A DNA stretch of 64,000 nucleotides from Pseudalkalibacillus decolorationis (GCF_024609785.1 NZ_JANHJQ010000005.1:121129-185128); one strand, 5' to 3'. Positions 21,788 through 31,791 are shown, numbered from the stretch's first letter. The notes: generated by a model from the sequence alone, not told the origin. Made by a program: numbers and translations.

Positions 21788-22987
21788 ATTTTTATAATTA
21801 AGTTTCCCCCATGACAACAATTTTTGGATAGCAGCTTCATATTTCGTTGTCTGTTCTTGAGTAACATCAAGCTCCCCATAGCGAACCTGTTGGTAGATGC
21901 TCGTAATTTGCTGATGTAGCTCTTCAGGTGGTTCAACACGGCTTAGCCACTCATGTACAGACTCATTGCTGTATCGTCCATAATTGTATTTTGCCATCTT
22001 ACTCTCCAACTGGAAGAGCCGCTTCCGAATCCTATTTTCCGGTGCACGCCGTTTGTTTCGAAATGATAAGTTTGGCTCTTCATAGCTCAAGTCCTGTGAT
22101 TCCACCACCGGGGTCAGTGTCATTGGTTTTTGAAGGGTCAATTGCTTATTATAGAACTTCCAAACGATCCAAATAACAAGTAAGAGCGCGACAATAATCA
22201 AAAAGGCGTTCAGAAAGTCTACTATTCCACTGTTAGTAAAGTCCTGATCAAGAAACTTTTTATCCGGTTTAGCTTTCCCTTCTTGTTCTCCCGACGATTC
22301 TAGTTCTGATGGATCAACTAAACTCATAAACCAATTTAAGATGTATTGGGCAGGATAATATAAAACAAGCCCCACAGCTGTTCCAAGCGCCCTCATTCCA
22401 AGCATAAAAATCTGTTTGATCAGAGGGAAGAATAAGGCAACAATTCCGGTTGTACCAACAAACCCTAAAAATATGTAGGCAACCCATTTTTTAATAGTAG
22501 GGTGTAGCTGCTGTTCACCTAATGTTCTATTAACTCGTATTGAGCTCATTAACAGTACTTGAATCATTGTAATAGACAGGACAACAAGCAAGTATTCGCT
22601 ATTATTATACAAAAAGAAGAAAGTGCCGACACTCATAATTGTCAACATAAATAGAAACATCTCTTGCCCTAAATCAGGATCAAGATAATGACTAGTAAAC
22701 CTCCATAAGCAAAGTACCCCAGCTAGCAAGAAAAGAAGAAGATCCAATCCTAGTAACCATCCCATACCCCACAAGAAGGGTAGGACGAGTACTACTTTCC
22801 CTACAGTTATTTTCATTCGAGTAAATAAGAACTCACATATAATCCCCCCAATCACCATAACAGCAAGTAGGGGTAACATTACGCTTTTATTAAAAGGTGC
22901 ATAGATCCATACAGTCGTTAGGACGATAAAGAATACATCCATCATATATTGGAGCCATCTCATACGGATGCCTGCGATACGCTTCAT
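21746..22987 (-). CDS. DUF4129-type membrane protein without transglutaminase core
   Basis: The 413-residue protein has about seven N-terminal transmembrane helices, a short charged loop (about 215-250), one more helix and a cytoplasmic C-terminal region with the YSNESVHEWLSR feature of DUF4129. In the common MoxR-DUF58-TgpA arrangement the third gene carries an external transglutaminase domain in this loop; here that domain is missing. The last 13 residues (KENLANAKPWRWR) and stop come from an inserted repeat B. Overlaps the DUF58 gene by four bases, so the three genes are co-translated. Function unknown. Confidence 0.75.
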   Translation of the reverse strand: MKRIAGIRMRWLQYMMDVFFIVLTTVWIYAPFNKSVMLPLLAVMVIGGIICEFLFTRMKITVGKVVLVLPFLWGMGWLLGLDLLLFLLAGVLCLWRFTSHYLDPDLGQEMFLFMLTIMSVGTFFFLYNNSEYLLVVLSITMIQVLLMSSIRVNRTLGEQQLHPTIKKWVAYIFLGFVGTTGIVALFFPLIKQIFMLGMRALGTAVGLVLYYPAQYILNWFMSLVDPSELESSGEQEGKAKPDKKFLDQDFTNSGIVDFLNAFLIIVALLLVIWIVWKFYNKQLTLQKPMTLTPVVESQDLSYEEPNLSFRNKRRAPENRIRKRLFQLESKMAKYNYGRYSNESVHEWLSRVEPPEELHQQITSIYQQVRYGELDVTQEQTTKYEAAIQKLLSWGKLNYKNKENLANAKPWRWR

Positions 22988-24192
22988 GAGATGATCCTCC
23001 TTTTTTCTAAACGGTCTAACGATGCGGATGACTCGTCTAGAAAAACTTTATATAGATCCATTCCCTGTTTCTGAAAACGATAGTAAAAGTCCATATCCGT
23101 CTGGTTATCCCCAACTAAAAGGATGAGTGTTGAACTAAAGTGGCGTCGTTCAAACATGGACAATACACGATGCATCGGAACCTTGATACTATTACTGCTC
23201 AGCCTTGCCAATAGCTCCAATGCTTTCGCTAATTGACTTTTTCCTTCACCCTTTTCGAGATGCATATATGGTATTCTGCCTCGTGTCTTAATGTTGATAT
23301 AAATTTCAAACGGTATATTATGTTGGAAAGCAAATTGGCACAGAAAAGCGGTATAACTAATTTGCCTTTCAAGCAGCCCATTCTCACCAAATTGAGATAC
23401 TTCATCTGAGTTAAAAATCACGTTCATGAAAATAGTCCATGTTTGGGTCATCGTTTTCTCATAGATTTTCGTTTGTATTTCATCCATTCGGGCTGATGCC
23501 TTCCAATGAATACGTTGAAATGAATCACCAGGTTCATAGTCCCGCGTTCCAACGATTAAATTACGATCCTCATGAAGGGATGATGGCACTACACGATTGC
23601 CTTGTCGAGTCTGGATTAATTGCTGGACACCACCAACTGTTAATATAGTTGGGTAAACGATTAGTTCCGTTTGGATAAGGCGATCGTTTACAAGTTTGCC
23701 GGTTGTGATATTCAATAGATCATAAACCGTAAATCTTAGCGTGCCTATCTTAGCGACTCCTCTACTGGTCCCATTAATCGTAAAGACAAGTCTTTTTTGT
23801 TCTTTAGGAAGAAAGGTGAGAGGAACAACATATTCATTAACACTTTTTCTCTCTTCGGTAGGTTGGATGTTTTCAATGACACAATGATTATTTAATGTGA
23901 ACGATAACTTACTATTGAAAACAGGCAGCTTACTACGATTGGCAACCTGAACAATCATGCGGTCGCTATCACCAGGAAACATCCGAATCGTTTGTCTTTC
24001 GTTATTATAAGCGAGCTTTCGGGTAATAGAAATAACATAACGACTCGATAACAATGTGCCGATTAAGGTGAGCGTCCCTATCCAAAATAAGAGATATGAC
24101 TTTCCATAAAAGCTAAATAGAATCACAATGGCAGCCGTGATTGGTAGATATGTATTAATTGCTCCTGAATCTATTTCTCTTCTCCAAATCAT
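22984..24192 (-). CDS. DUF58 domain-containing membrane-anchored protein
   Basis: The 402-residue protein has two N-terminal hydrophobic segments (about 15-60) and a C-terminal DUF58 domain with the signature GTRDYEPGDSFQRIHWKASAR near residue 215, part of a von Willebrand-A-like fold. DUF58 proteins partner with MoxR AAA+ ATPases; this gene overlaps both neighbours by four bases, which supports a complex. The precise role is unknown. Confidence 0.85.
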   Translation of the reverse strand: MIWRREIDSGAINTYLPITAAIVILFSFYGKSYLLFWIGTLTLIGTLLSSRYVISITRKLAYNNERQTIRMFPGDSDRMIVQVANRSKLPVFNSKLSFTLNNHCVIENIQPTEERKSVNEYVVPLTFLPKEQKRLVFTINGTSRGVAKIGTLRFTVYDLLNITTGKLVNDRLIQTELIVYPTILTVGGVQQLIQTRQGNRVVPSSLHEDRNLIVGTRDYEPGDSFQRIHWKASARMDEIQTKIYEKTMTQTWTIFMNVIFNSDEVSQFGENGLLERQISYTAFLCQFAFQHNIPFEIYINIKTRGRIPYMHLEKGEGKSQLAKALELLARLSSNSIKVPMHRVLSMFERRHFSSTLILLVGDNQTDMDFYYRFQKQGMDLYKVFLDESSASLDRLEKRRIIS

Positions 24193-25139
24193 TTTTGGAC
24201 TGCTCCCGCTTCCACCGGTACGTCCACTTCATCCAATATATCTTGAATGACTTGGTCTTGGCTTTTTCGTAGTTCCCCTTCCATCGATAGTACGAGTCGG
24301 TGTGACAATACGTAAGGTGCGATTTTCTTCACATCTTCAGGGTTGACATAGTCTCGCCCTTGTAACCATGCATAGGCTTGAACAGCACGCATGAACGCAA
24401 GGGTCCCCCGTGGACTTACTCCAATTTCAATTTGCTTTGATTTACGAGTCTCTGCAACTATTGAAAGTAAATACATCTCTATTTCTTCAGTGAGATGAAC
24501 AGATTTTATCTCATGTTGCATCTCTATTAGTTCCGCTGCTGTGTAGACCGTTGTGAGACGATCAATCGGTTCTTCCTTTCGATAGGCTTTCATCATTCTA
24601 TGTTCCTCTTGCAAATTCGGATAGCCTACATTTATTTTCAACAAGAATCGGTCCATTTGTGCTTCTGGTAATGGGAATGTTCCATGAGATTCAATCGGAT
24701 TTTGCGTCGCTAGTACGATGAAAGGACTTGGTAAGCTGATCGTTTCTCCATCGATAGTAACTTGTCGCTCCTCCATCACTTCAAGTAAACTGGACTGTGT
24801 TCGAGGTGTTGCACGGTTAATTTCATCAGCTAGTAAGACATTCGTCATTACAGGACCATGCCGGGTTTCAAACTCTTTTGTCTTTGGGTTTAAATACTGG
24901 ATTCCTGTAACATCTGACGGTAATACGTCTGGAGTAAATTGGATTCTACGAAACGTTCCCGCAATTGATTTGGCGATACTTTTCGCAAGCATTGTCTTAC
25001 CTGTCCCTGGAACATCCTCCATTAACACATGCCCTCGGGACAGCAATGCGACCATAAGTAAATCAACAGACTCTTCCTTACCAATTAATACGTTACCAAT
25101 AGACGTTCTTAATTCTTCAATTTTGATCCTTCTTTCCAT
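24189..25139 (-). CDS. MoxR-family AAA+ ATPase
   Basis: The 316-residue chaperone-like ATPase has Walker A EDVPGTGKTMLAKS (about residue 38), Walker B LLADEINRA, sensor 1 ATQNPIES and the arginine region GVSPRGTLAFMRA. MoxR proteins remodel or insert cofactors into partner complexes containing VWA or DUF58 proteins. Its start lies within the end of the upstream dinB frame, an overlap of 23 bp. Confidence 0.92.
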   Translation of the reverse strand: MERRIKIEELRTSIGNVLIGKEESVDLLMVALLSRGHVLMEDVPGTGKTMLAKSIAKSIAGTFRRIQFTPDVLPSDVTGIQYLNPKTKEFETRHGPVMTNVLLADEINRATPRTQSSLLEVMEERQVTIDGETISLPSPFIVLATQNPIESHGTFPLPEAQMDRFLLKINVGYPNLQEEHRMMKAYRKEEPIDRLTTVYTAAELIEMQHEIKSVHLTEEIEMYLLSIVAETRKSKQIEIGVSPRGTLAFMRAVQAYAWLQGRDYVNPEDVKKIAPYVLSHRLVLSMEGELRKSQDQVIQDILDEVDVPVEAGAVQK

Positions 25140-26334
25140 TTCTATTATCCCCCTTATTCTCTAACCCTTTTTGAACAGAATTCTTTCCATATTTACGTTG
25201 AATTTTGTCTAACGTTTCAACTAGTTGTTCATCTTTGGAATATTGTTGATACGAAAATAAGTCAAGCTGACGCACCGCGTTTTTCTTGTCGATAACCTGA
25301 ATGGCACTAATTCCTAGTAGACGAACGGGTTCACCATTCCAATGACCTTTGAAAATTCTATTCGCTATTGCAGCAAGATCCGTCTTTTTTTGTACAGGAT
25401 TTGTTAACGATTCGCTCCTTGTAATTGTTTTACGATCTGCATAACGGATCGTAAGTTGAATGGATATTGCCACTACGTTTTTCCGGTTGAGCCTTGCCTC
25501 TAAAGAGTTTGCCAGTTCGTCAAACACGATCTTTGCTTCATTAGAATGTATAAGGTCTTCAGGTAATGTGGTCGATACCCCTACTGTTCTGAAGGAATTT
25601 GATGCTTCTGGGTCAACCTTTCGATCATCAATACCTCTCGCTCGATTCCATAGTTTTTCACCGTTTTTCCCAAGTGAGAGTTTGACTTCCAGTTCACTTT
25701 TCTTTGCAAGGTCTCCAATTGTAAACACATTGATTTCATGGAATCTACCCATTGTCTTACTACCTACCCCATGCATCTCTTCAATTTTCATAGGCCACAA
25801 TTTCTCTGGAAGTTCTCTTTTCCTTAGCACAGTGATCCCAAGTGGCTTTTTCATATCGGACGCCATTTTTGCTAAAAACTTATTCGGTGCAATCCCAATA
25901 CTGCTAGGCAGCTTTAACTCATTCAATAATCTAAACTGGATTTCCTTGGCTATTTCTAAGGGAGAATTCGATGGAGTCTCTGAAATATCAATATACCCTT
26001 CATCGATCGACACCGGCTCAACTAGATCACTATATTCAAACAAAAGATCAAAAAGCTGTTTAGACGCTGCTCGGTACCTGTCAAACGATGGGGGTAGGAC
26101 AATTAATTCTGGACATTTCCTTTTTGCTTCCCATAATGGCATTGTCGTCCGAACGCCTTTCGCTCGTGCTTCGTAACTACTTGTAACAATGATTCCTTTT
26201 CGCTCCTCCACGTTTCCAGCTATCGCAAGAGGTTTTCCCTTAAGAGAAGGATTATGTACGCATTCAACCGATGCATAAAAGCTATTCATATCAACGTGAA
26301 AAATAATTCTAGATCTGTTCTGATTCTTAACCAT
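25117..26334 (-). CDS. dinB: DNA polymerase IV (Y family)
   Basis: Error-prone translesion polymerase of about 405 residues. Catalytic acidic motifs are HVDMNSFYASVE near the N-terminus and SIDEGYIDIS near residue 110; HhH and little-finger domains follow. The C-terminal part carries QLDLF (about 356-360), a beta-clamp-binding motif, followed by a 45-residue charged tail. It corresponds to B. subtilis YqjH. The start is uncertain because no strong ribosome binding site precedes either the ATG used here or a GTG five codons upstream. Confidence 0.92.
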   Translation of the reverse strand: MVKNQNRSRIIFHVDMNSFYASVECVHNPSLKGKPLAIAGNVEERKGIIVTSSYEARAKGVRTTMPLWEAKRKCPELIVLPPSFDRYRAASKQLFDLLFEYSDLVEPVSIDEGYIDISETPSNSPLEIAKEIQFRLLNELKLPSSIGIAPNKFLAKMASDMKKPLGITVLRKRELPEKLWPMKIEEMHGVGSKTMGRFHEINVFTIGDLAKKSELEVKLSLGKNGEKLWNRARGIDDRKVDPEASNSFRTVGVSTTLPEDLIHSNEAKIVFDELANSLEARLNRKNVVAISIQLTIRYADRKTITRSESLTNPVQKKTDLAAIANRIFKGHWNGEPVRLLGISAIQVIDKKNAVRQLDLFSYQQYSKDEQLVETLDKIQRKYGKNSVQKGLENKGDNRNGKKDQN

Positions 26335-26384
26335 AAAGGTCTTCACCAACCGAATGAATAATACAAATTATTATTATTATAGAA

Positions 26385-26460
26385 AAGAGGATGACCCAAA
26401 GTAAACAACCAGCAATCTCGAAAAGCGGAGAATGCCAGCAACTTAAGAGTCACCCTCTTA
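26385..26460 (-). terminator. terminator of the peptidase T-like gene, with expanded loop
   Basis: AAGAGGGTGACTC and GGGTCATCCTCTT form a stem followed by TTCT on the minus strand. The loop is about 50 nt and contains CGAAAAGCGGAG, resembling the head of repeat A, as if a stub was inserted into the hairpin. Confidence 0.45.
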
Positions 26461-26469
26461 TTAACCTAA

Positions 26470-27600
26470 TTAGTTTTTTGAACCTACTTGCTCAATAATA
26501 CTAACAACTAATTCAGACGTTTTTATGAGCTCCTCAATCGGCATACGTTCATTCTTCGTATGGATTTCTTCATACCCGACTGCGAGGTTAACTGTTGGAA
26601 TTCCGAATCCTGCAATAATATTAGCATCACTTCCACCACCACTGTGAAGTAATTCCGGTTTACGGCCGATTTTTTCAACCGATTGTTTGGCGATTTCAAC
26701 CACTTCATCACCGTGATCAAATTTGAAACCAGGATACATGACGATCACTTCAACGTTTGCCTTAGCACCCATTTCTTCTGCGGTTTTCTCATACGCATCC
26801 TTCATCTTCTCCACTTGGGCTTCCATTTTTTCTGGAATTAAGGACCTTGCCTCCGCAAGGATTTCAACATGGTCGATAACGATGTTCGTATTTGTTCCGG
26901 CACCACCAGAGAAACGACCAATGTTCGCTGTTGTTTCTTCATCAATTCGTCCTAGCGGCATTTTCGAAATTGCCTTTGCAGCAACTGTAATAGCGGATAC
27001 ACCTTTTTCAGGTGCTACACCAGCGTGGGCAGTCTTCCCTTCGATCGTCGTAATGATCTTTGCTTGAGTTGGTGCGGCTACTATAATCTTTCCCACTTTC
27101 CCATCTGAATCAAGCGCAAAACCATACTTTGCATTGATCAAGGATGGATCCAGTTCCTTTGCTCCAACTAAACCAGACTCTTCGCCCACTGTAATAACAA
27201 ATTGAATTCGACCGTGTGAAATCTCTTTTTCTTTTAAAACACGTATTGCTTCAAACATTGCCGCGAGGCCGGTTTTGTCATCTGCCCCCAAGATGGTTGT
27301 CCCATCGGTTTTAATGTATCCATCCTCAATTGATGGATTTACACCGTTCCCTGGTACTACTGTATCCATATGGGAAGTAAAGTAGATCGGGTCCGCATTT
27401 TCATTCTTTGCAGGTAATGTACAGATTAAGTTCCCTGCACCGTGACCAGTCTTCTCTTTCGAATCATCTTCAATAACCTCTAGCCCTAAATCGGTAAACT
27501 TTTTCTTAAGAACCTTTGAGATTTCTTCTTCATATTTTGTTTCTGAATCAATTTGTACGAGTTCTAGAAATTCTTCAACGATACGATCTTTATTAATCAT
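26470..27600 (-). CDS. yqjE: M20/peptidase T-like aminopeptidase (YqjE)
   Basis: The 376-residue metallopeptidase has SHMDTVVPG (first metal site), LGADDKTGLA (bridging Asp), VGEESGLVGAKELD (Glu base and ligand) and HSGGGSDANI. It is annotated as tripeptidase T-like in Bacillus. Two ATGs follow GAAGGAG; the second has the better spacing. It lies 20 bp after the carboxyltransferase gene, as in B. subtilis yqjD-yqjE. Confidence 0.88.
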   Translation of the reverse strand: MINKDRIVEEFLELVQIDSETKYEEEISKVLKKKFTDLGLEVIEDDSKEKTGHGAGNLICTLPAKNENADPIYFTSHMDTVVPGNGVNPSIEDGYIKTDGTTILGADDKTGLAAMFEAIRVLKEKEISHGRIQFVITVGEESGLVGAKELDPSLINAKYGFALDSDGKVGKIIVAAPTQAKIITTIEGKTAHAGVAPEKGVSAITVAAKAISKMPLGRIDEETTANIGRFSGGAGTNTNIVIDHVEILAEARSLIPEKMEAQVEKMKDAYEKTAEEMGAKANVEVIVMYPGFKFDHGDEVVEIAKQSVEKIGRKPELLHSGGGSDANIIAGFGIPTVNLAVGYEEIHTKNERMPIEELIKTSELVVSIIEQVGSKN

Positions 27601-27620
27601 CATTTTCGCTCCTTCTATAA

Positions 27621-29168
27621 TTACAATGGTATATTACCGTGCTTTTTCGATGGACGATTCACTTTCTTATTCCGTAGCATATGTAATGATTGTGCAAGCT
27701 TAATTCGCGTTTCTCGTGGATCGATTACATCGTCCACCATTCCCCTTGAAGCGGCTACGTATGGATTTGCGAATTTCTCCCTATATTCATCAATCTTCGC
27801 TTGCCGTGTTTCTTCGGGATTTTCGCTGTTCTGGATTTCACGCGCAAAAATAATATTGGCCGCACCCTCAGGACCCATTACTGCGATTTCCGCATTCGGC
27901 CAAGCAAATACAAGATCCGCACCGATTGATTTACTATTTAAGGCAACATAGGCGCCACCGTATGCCTTCCTTGTAATAACGGTGATTTTCGGTACAGTCG
28001 CTTCAGAATAAGCATAAAGGATTTTCGCTCCATGCCTTATGATACCGCCATGTTCTTGTTTAATTCCAGGAAAGAAGCCTGTCACGTCTTCGAATGTGAT
28101 CAGTGGAATGTTAAAGCTGTCACAAAAACGAATGAAGCGTGCTACCTTATCAGATGAGTCGATGTCCAACCCACCGGCCATCACCTTAGGCTGGTTGCAA
28201 ATAAGCCCGATTGTTTCTCCTTTAATTCTACCAAAGCCGACGACGATGTTGCGAGCAAAATCCTTATGAACTTCCATAAATGAATCTTCATCGACTATTT
28301 CCAGGATAACATTTCTTACATCGTAAGGGCGAATGGTATCAAAAGGCACTACATCTGCAAGATTCTCTCTATAATCTGATTGATCCTCTACAGACTTTCG
28401 CTCTGGACTCTCTTCATTGTTTTGTGGAAGGTATTCTAATAACTTTCGCACTTGTAACAACGTCTCCTCTTCGGTAGGAGCTGTGAAATGAGCATTTCCA
28501 CTTTTCGTACTATGAACCTTCGCACCACCCAAGTCCTCTGAGCTGATTTTCTCACGTGTAACCGTTTCAATTACTTTAGGGCCCGTAATGAACATCTGAC
28601 TGGATTGCTCCACCATAAATACGAAATCGGTTATTGCAGGGGAATATACTGCTCCACCTGCACAAGGTCCTAGAATTACTGAAATTTGTGGGATCACGCC
28701 TGAGTAGATGGAGTTACGATAGAAAATTTGTCCGTAACCATCTAAGGATACAACACCTTCTTGAATTCGGGCACCACCGGAGTCATTCAAGCCTATGAAA
28801 GGTGCTCCATTTTGTGCAGCAAGATCCATTACCTTCGCGATCTTCTGTGCGTGCATCTCCCCTAATGCACCGCCGAACACGGTGAAGTCCTGGGCAAATA
28901 AGTATACCGAACGGCCATGAATGGTACCATAACCGGTTACGACTCCTTCTCCTGGTGCACTACTTTTATCGAGTCCAAAGTCCTGACACCGGTGTTCAAT
29001 GAACGGATTGATTTCAACAAAACTAGTATCATCCAATAACAGATCAATTCGCTCACGCGCAGTTAGTTTTCCTTTTTCATGTTGCTTCGTTACCTTATCA
29101 TCTCCACCACCCATTTGTATTTCTCTACGACGGTCATAAAGTTCATTGATTTTATCATAGATGTCCAT
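27621..29168 (-). CDS. yqjD: acyl-CoA (propionyl/methylmalonyl-CoA) carboxyltransferase beta subunit
   Basis: The 515-residue protein has the two crotonase-fold halves of biotin-dependent carboxyltransferases. The acyl-CoA oxyanion regions are visible as SGGARIQEGV and GPCAGGAVYSPA in the N half, and DVTGFFPGIKQEHGGIIRHGAK and KAYGGAYVAL in the C half. Together with the epimerase and mutase genes upstream it forms a propionyl-CoA to succinyl-CoA module. No biotin carboxylase or biotin carrier gene is in the window, so those must be encoded elsewhere. Start by GAAGGAGAG; two bases after the previous stop. Confidence 0.9.
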   Translation of the reverse strand: MDIYDKINELYDRRREIQMGGGDDKVTKQHEKGKLTARERIDLLLDDTSFVEINPFIEHRCQDFGLDKSSAPGEGVVTGYGTIHGRSVYLFAQDFTVFGGALGEMHAQKIAKVMDLAAQNGAPFIGLNDSGGARIQEGVVSLDGYGQIFYRNSIYSGVIPQISVILGPCAGGAVYSPAITDFVFMVEQSSQMFITGPKVIETVTREKISSEDLGGAKVHSTKSGNAHFTAPTEEETLLQVRKLLEYLPQNNEESPERKSVEDQSDYRENLADVVPFDTIRPYDVRNVILEIVDEDSFMEVHKDFARNIVVGFGRIKGETIGLICNQPKVMAGGLDIDSSDKVARFIRFCDSFNIPLITFEDVTGFFPGIKQEHGGIIRHGAKILYAYSEATVPKITVITRKAYGGAYVALNSKSIGADLVFAWPNAEIAVMGPEGAANIIFAREIQNSENPEETRQAKIDEYREKFANPYVAASRGMVDDVIDPRETRIKLAQSLHMLRNKKVNRPSKKHGNIPL

Positions 29169-29170
29169 AG

Positions 29171-30019
29171 CTATTGACTCTCCTTCGATGATTTGTCGCA
29201 TAATTCATACAATACACCTTGCGTCGATTTCGGGTGCATGAACGCTATTTCTGCACCCCCCGCCCCTGATTTTGGTGTATTATGAATCATCGTGATTCCT
29301 TTTTTCTTCAGTTCTTTAATTCGTTGTTCAATATTAGCAACGCCAAGCGCAACATGGTGAATGCCTGCACCATGCTTTTCAATAAATGTATGAATCGAGC
29401 TTTTTTCATTTGTAGGCTCAAGCAGTTCAAGTCGTATATTTCCGGCATTAATGAAAGCGACCTTAACTGATTCTGACGGAACTTCTTCAATTCCCTCAAG
29501 CTTTAACTGTAATACCTCAAGATAAAATGGAATAGATTCATCTAATGAATTTACGGCGATACCAATATGATCAATCTTTTTGACTAATTCTAGGTCTTCA
29601 TCAAGTCCAATACCATCACGTTTATATACAGCCTTTTCAATATATTTTGCTGTTTCAATGGATGGAGTCCCTGGTGTAAAGATTTTTTGGACACCTTGCT
29701 CTTCAAGAAAAGGTATATCCTCCCAAGGAATCACCCCGCCGCCGACAACAATAATTTCTTCAGCACCATGCTTTTTCAGGCCTTTTACAACCTCTGGGAA
29801 CAGATCGTTGTGTGCTCCAGAAAGGCAAGACATTCCAATTGCATCCACATCCTCTTGGATAGCAGATGAAACAATTTGTTCAGGTGTTTGGCGAAGACCT
29901 GTATAGATGACTTCCATTCCATAGTCCCGCAACGCCTGAGAAATGATTAATGCACCACGATCATGGCCATCTAAACCTGGTTTTGCTATTAATACACGAA
30001 TCTTTTTTTTCATTTTCAT
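29171..30019 (-). CDS. fusion of B12-binding mutase subunit and methylmalonyl-CoA epimerase
   Basis: Residues about 7-130 form a cobalamin-binding domain with KPGLDGHDRG (His19 is the lower axial ligand), a GLRQTPEQI segment, SCLSGAH and VVGGGVIPWEDI. After a linker (about 131-147), residues 149-282 form a vicinal-oxygen-chelate epimerase: KIDHIGIAVNSLDESIPFY, a second GIHHVALGV and a final GVLYELCDK glutamate. B. subtilis YqjC contains only the epimerase. The large mutase subunit next door lacks a B12 domain, so this fusion supplies it and adds the epimerase in one chain. The start codon among three candidates is uncertain by a few residues. Confidence 0.9.
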   Translation of the reverse strand: MKMKKKIRVLIAKPGLDGHDRGALIISQALRDYGMEVIYTGLRQTPEQIVSSAIQEDVDAIGMSCLSGAHNDLFPEVVKGLKKHGAEEIIVVGGGVIPWEDIPFLEEQGVQKIFTPGTPSIETAKYIEKAVYKRDGIGLDEDLELVKKIDHIGIAVNSLDESIPFYLEVLQLKLEGIEEVPSESVKVAFINAGNIRLELLEPTNEKSSIHTFIEKHGAGIHHVALGVANIEQRIKELKKKGITMIHNTPKSGAGGAEIAFMHPKSTQGVLYELCDKSSKESQ

Positions 30020-30033
30020 GTCCCCCAAGTCTC

Positions 30034-31689
30034 CTATATACCTGTAAATTCACCAAACTCTTCACGTAAAACACCACAAATCTCACCGATTGTACAATAC
30101 GACCTTACACAGCTAATAATCAAAGGCATTAAGTTGTCTTTCCCTTTAGCACCAACACGCAACGCTTCTAACTGAGCGCTCGCTCGATGTTCATCTCTAT
30201 GTTCACGTATTTTTCCAAGTTTCTCTATTTGACGTTTCTGTAAACTTGGATCAACACGGTGCAGCTCTGGCTGAGGTTCATCTTCAAGTTGATAGGCGTT
30301 CATCCCAACAACAATTTGTTCGCCTTTTTCGATGGCCTTTTGGGTTTCATAAGACGTATGGTGAATTTCACGCTGCATGTATCCTTGTTCTACAGCTGAA
30401 ACAGCTCCACCGAGTTCATCAATTTTTTCCAGATACTCATTTGCGTATTGTTCGATCTCATTTGTTAGATTCTCAACAAAATAAGAGCCTGCAAGCGGAT
30501 CCACTGTATCTGCCACACCGCTTTCATTTGCAAGAATTTGTTGCGTCCGAAGGGCAATACGTGCAGAATCCTCTGTTGGTAATGCTAATGCCTCATCACG
30601 AGAGTTTGTATGCAAGCTTTGTGTGCCACCAATGATTGCGGAGAGTGCCTGAACAGTTACCCGGACGATATTATTATCGGGCTGTTGAGCAGTCAGGGTT
30701 GATCCCCCTGTTTGGGTATGAAACCGTAGTTGCCAACTTTTTCGATTCTGAGCCTTATAGGTTTCTTTCATAATTTTAGCCCACATCCGTCTAGCTGCTC
30801 TAAATTTGGCAACCTCTTCAAAAAATTCATTATGGGCATTAAAGAAGAAGGCTAGGCGTGGGGCAAATTCATCAATATCCAATCCTGCTTCGAGTGCAGC
30901 CTCGACATAAGCCTTACCATTGGCAATCGTAAATGCTAGCTCTTGTGCCGCTGTTGCACCAGCTTCACGAATGTGATAACCCGATATACTAATCGTATTC
31001 CATTTCGGTACCTCTTTCGTACAGTACGCAAATATATCGGTAATTAAACGCATAGACGGTTTCGGTGGAAAAATATAGGTTCCACGCGCAATGTACTCTT
31101 TAAGAATATCATTTTGGATTGTGCCAGAGATACAATCTGATGAAACGCCTTGCTTTTCTGCGACAACAATATACATGGCTAAAAGTACTGCTGCCGGAGC
31201 ATTGATGGTCATGGATGTACTTACTTTGTCCAATGGAATATCCTTAAGCAATGCTTCCATGTCTTCAAGGGAATCGATAGCAACTCCAACCTTGCCTACC
31301 TCTCCTCTAGACATAGAGTGATCAGAGTCATATCCGATTTGTGTTGGTAGATCGAAGGCAACTGATAGACCAGTTTGCCCCTGTTTAAGTAGGTATTGGA
31401 ACCGATTGTTTGTTTCTTCTGCTGAACCAAAACCCGCATATTGTCTCATTGTCCAATAACGCGCTCGGTACATCGTCGGCTGTATTCCCCTTGTAAAAGG
31501 GTACTGTCCTGGTAGGCCTAATTGTTCCATATAAGAAGAATCCAATTGATCTGGTAGATATAATCGATCAATATCAATATTTGAAGAAGTCTGAAACGAT
31601 TCTTTACGCTCAGGAAATCTTTCCATTAATTTATCGGTTGTTTCTTTCCACTCCTGATACAATGTTTCAAAGTCCTTATTTTGTTCCAT
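30034..31689 (-). CDS. methylmalonyl-CoA mutase large (catalytic) subunit
   Basis: The 551-residue TIM-barrel subunit rearranges (R)-methylmalonyl-CoA to succinyl-CoA with adenosylcobalamin. It ends without a B12 domain, like archaeal MCM-alpha, IcmA and HcmA. Specificity residues favour methylmalonyl-CoA: Tyr84 in TMRQYAGFG and Arg202 in [11 protein letters not shown] are retained, whereas isobutyryl-CoA mutases have Phe and Gln there. [16 protein letters not shown] is the conserved substrate/cofactor face. AAGGAGG precedes the ATG. No MeaB-type chaperone is seen nearby. Confidence 0.9.
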   Translation of the reverse strand: MEQNKDFETLYQEWKETTDKLMERFPERKESFQTSSNIDIDRLYLPDQLDSSYMEQLGLPGQYPFTRGIQPTMYRARYWTMRQYAGFGSAEETNNRFQYLLKQGQTGLSVAFDLPTQIGYDSDHSMSRGEVGKVGVAIDSLEDMEALLKDIPLDKVSTSMTINAPAAVLLAMYIVVAEKQGVSSDCISGTIQNDILKEYIARGTYIFPPKPSMRLITDIFAYCTKEVPKWNTISISGYHIREAGATAAQELAFTIANGKAYVEAALEAGLDIDEFAPRLAFFFNAHNEFFEEVAKFRAARRMWAKIMKETYKAQNRKSWQLRFHTQTGGSTLTAQQPDNNIVRVTVQALSAIIGGTQSLHTNSRDEALALPTEDSARIALRTQQILANESGVADTVDPLAGSYFVENLTNEIEQYANEYLEKIDELGGAVSAVEQGYMQREIHHTSYETQKAIEKGEQIVVGMNAYQLEDEPQPELHRVDPSLQKRQIEKLGKIREHRDEHRASAQLEALRVGAKGKDNLMPLIISCVRSYCTIGEICGVLREEFGEFTGI

Positions 31690-31791
31690 TCTAGAAGCCT
31701 CCTTAAACTCATATGTTTACCACCTAAAAGACTTCTCGATGTAAGCGGTTAACTCCTGCAAATACTTGAAAAAACTCGACAATCTTTGCAC

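Noticed and set aside
30034..31689. Isobutyryl-CoA or 2-hydroxyisobutyryl-CoA mutase large subunit
   Set aside because: Length would fit, but Tyr84 and Arg202 and the propionyl-CoA gene context indicate methylmalonyl-CoA mutase.
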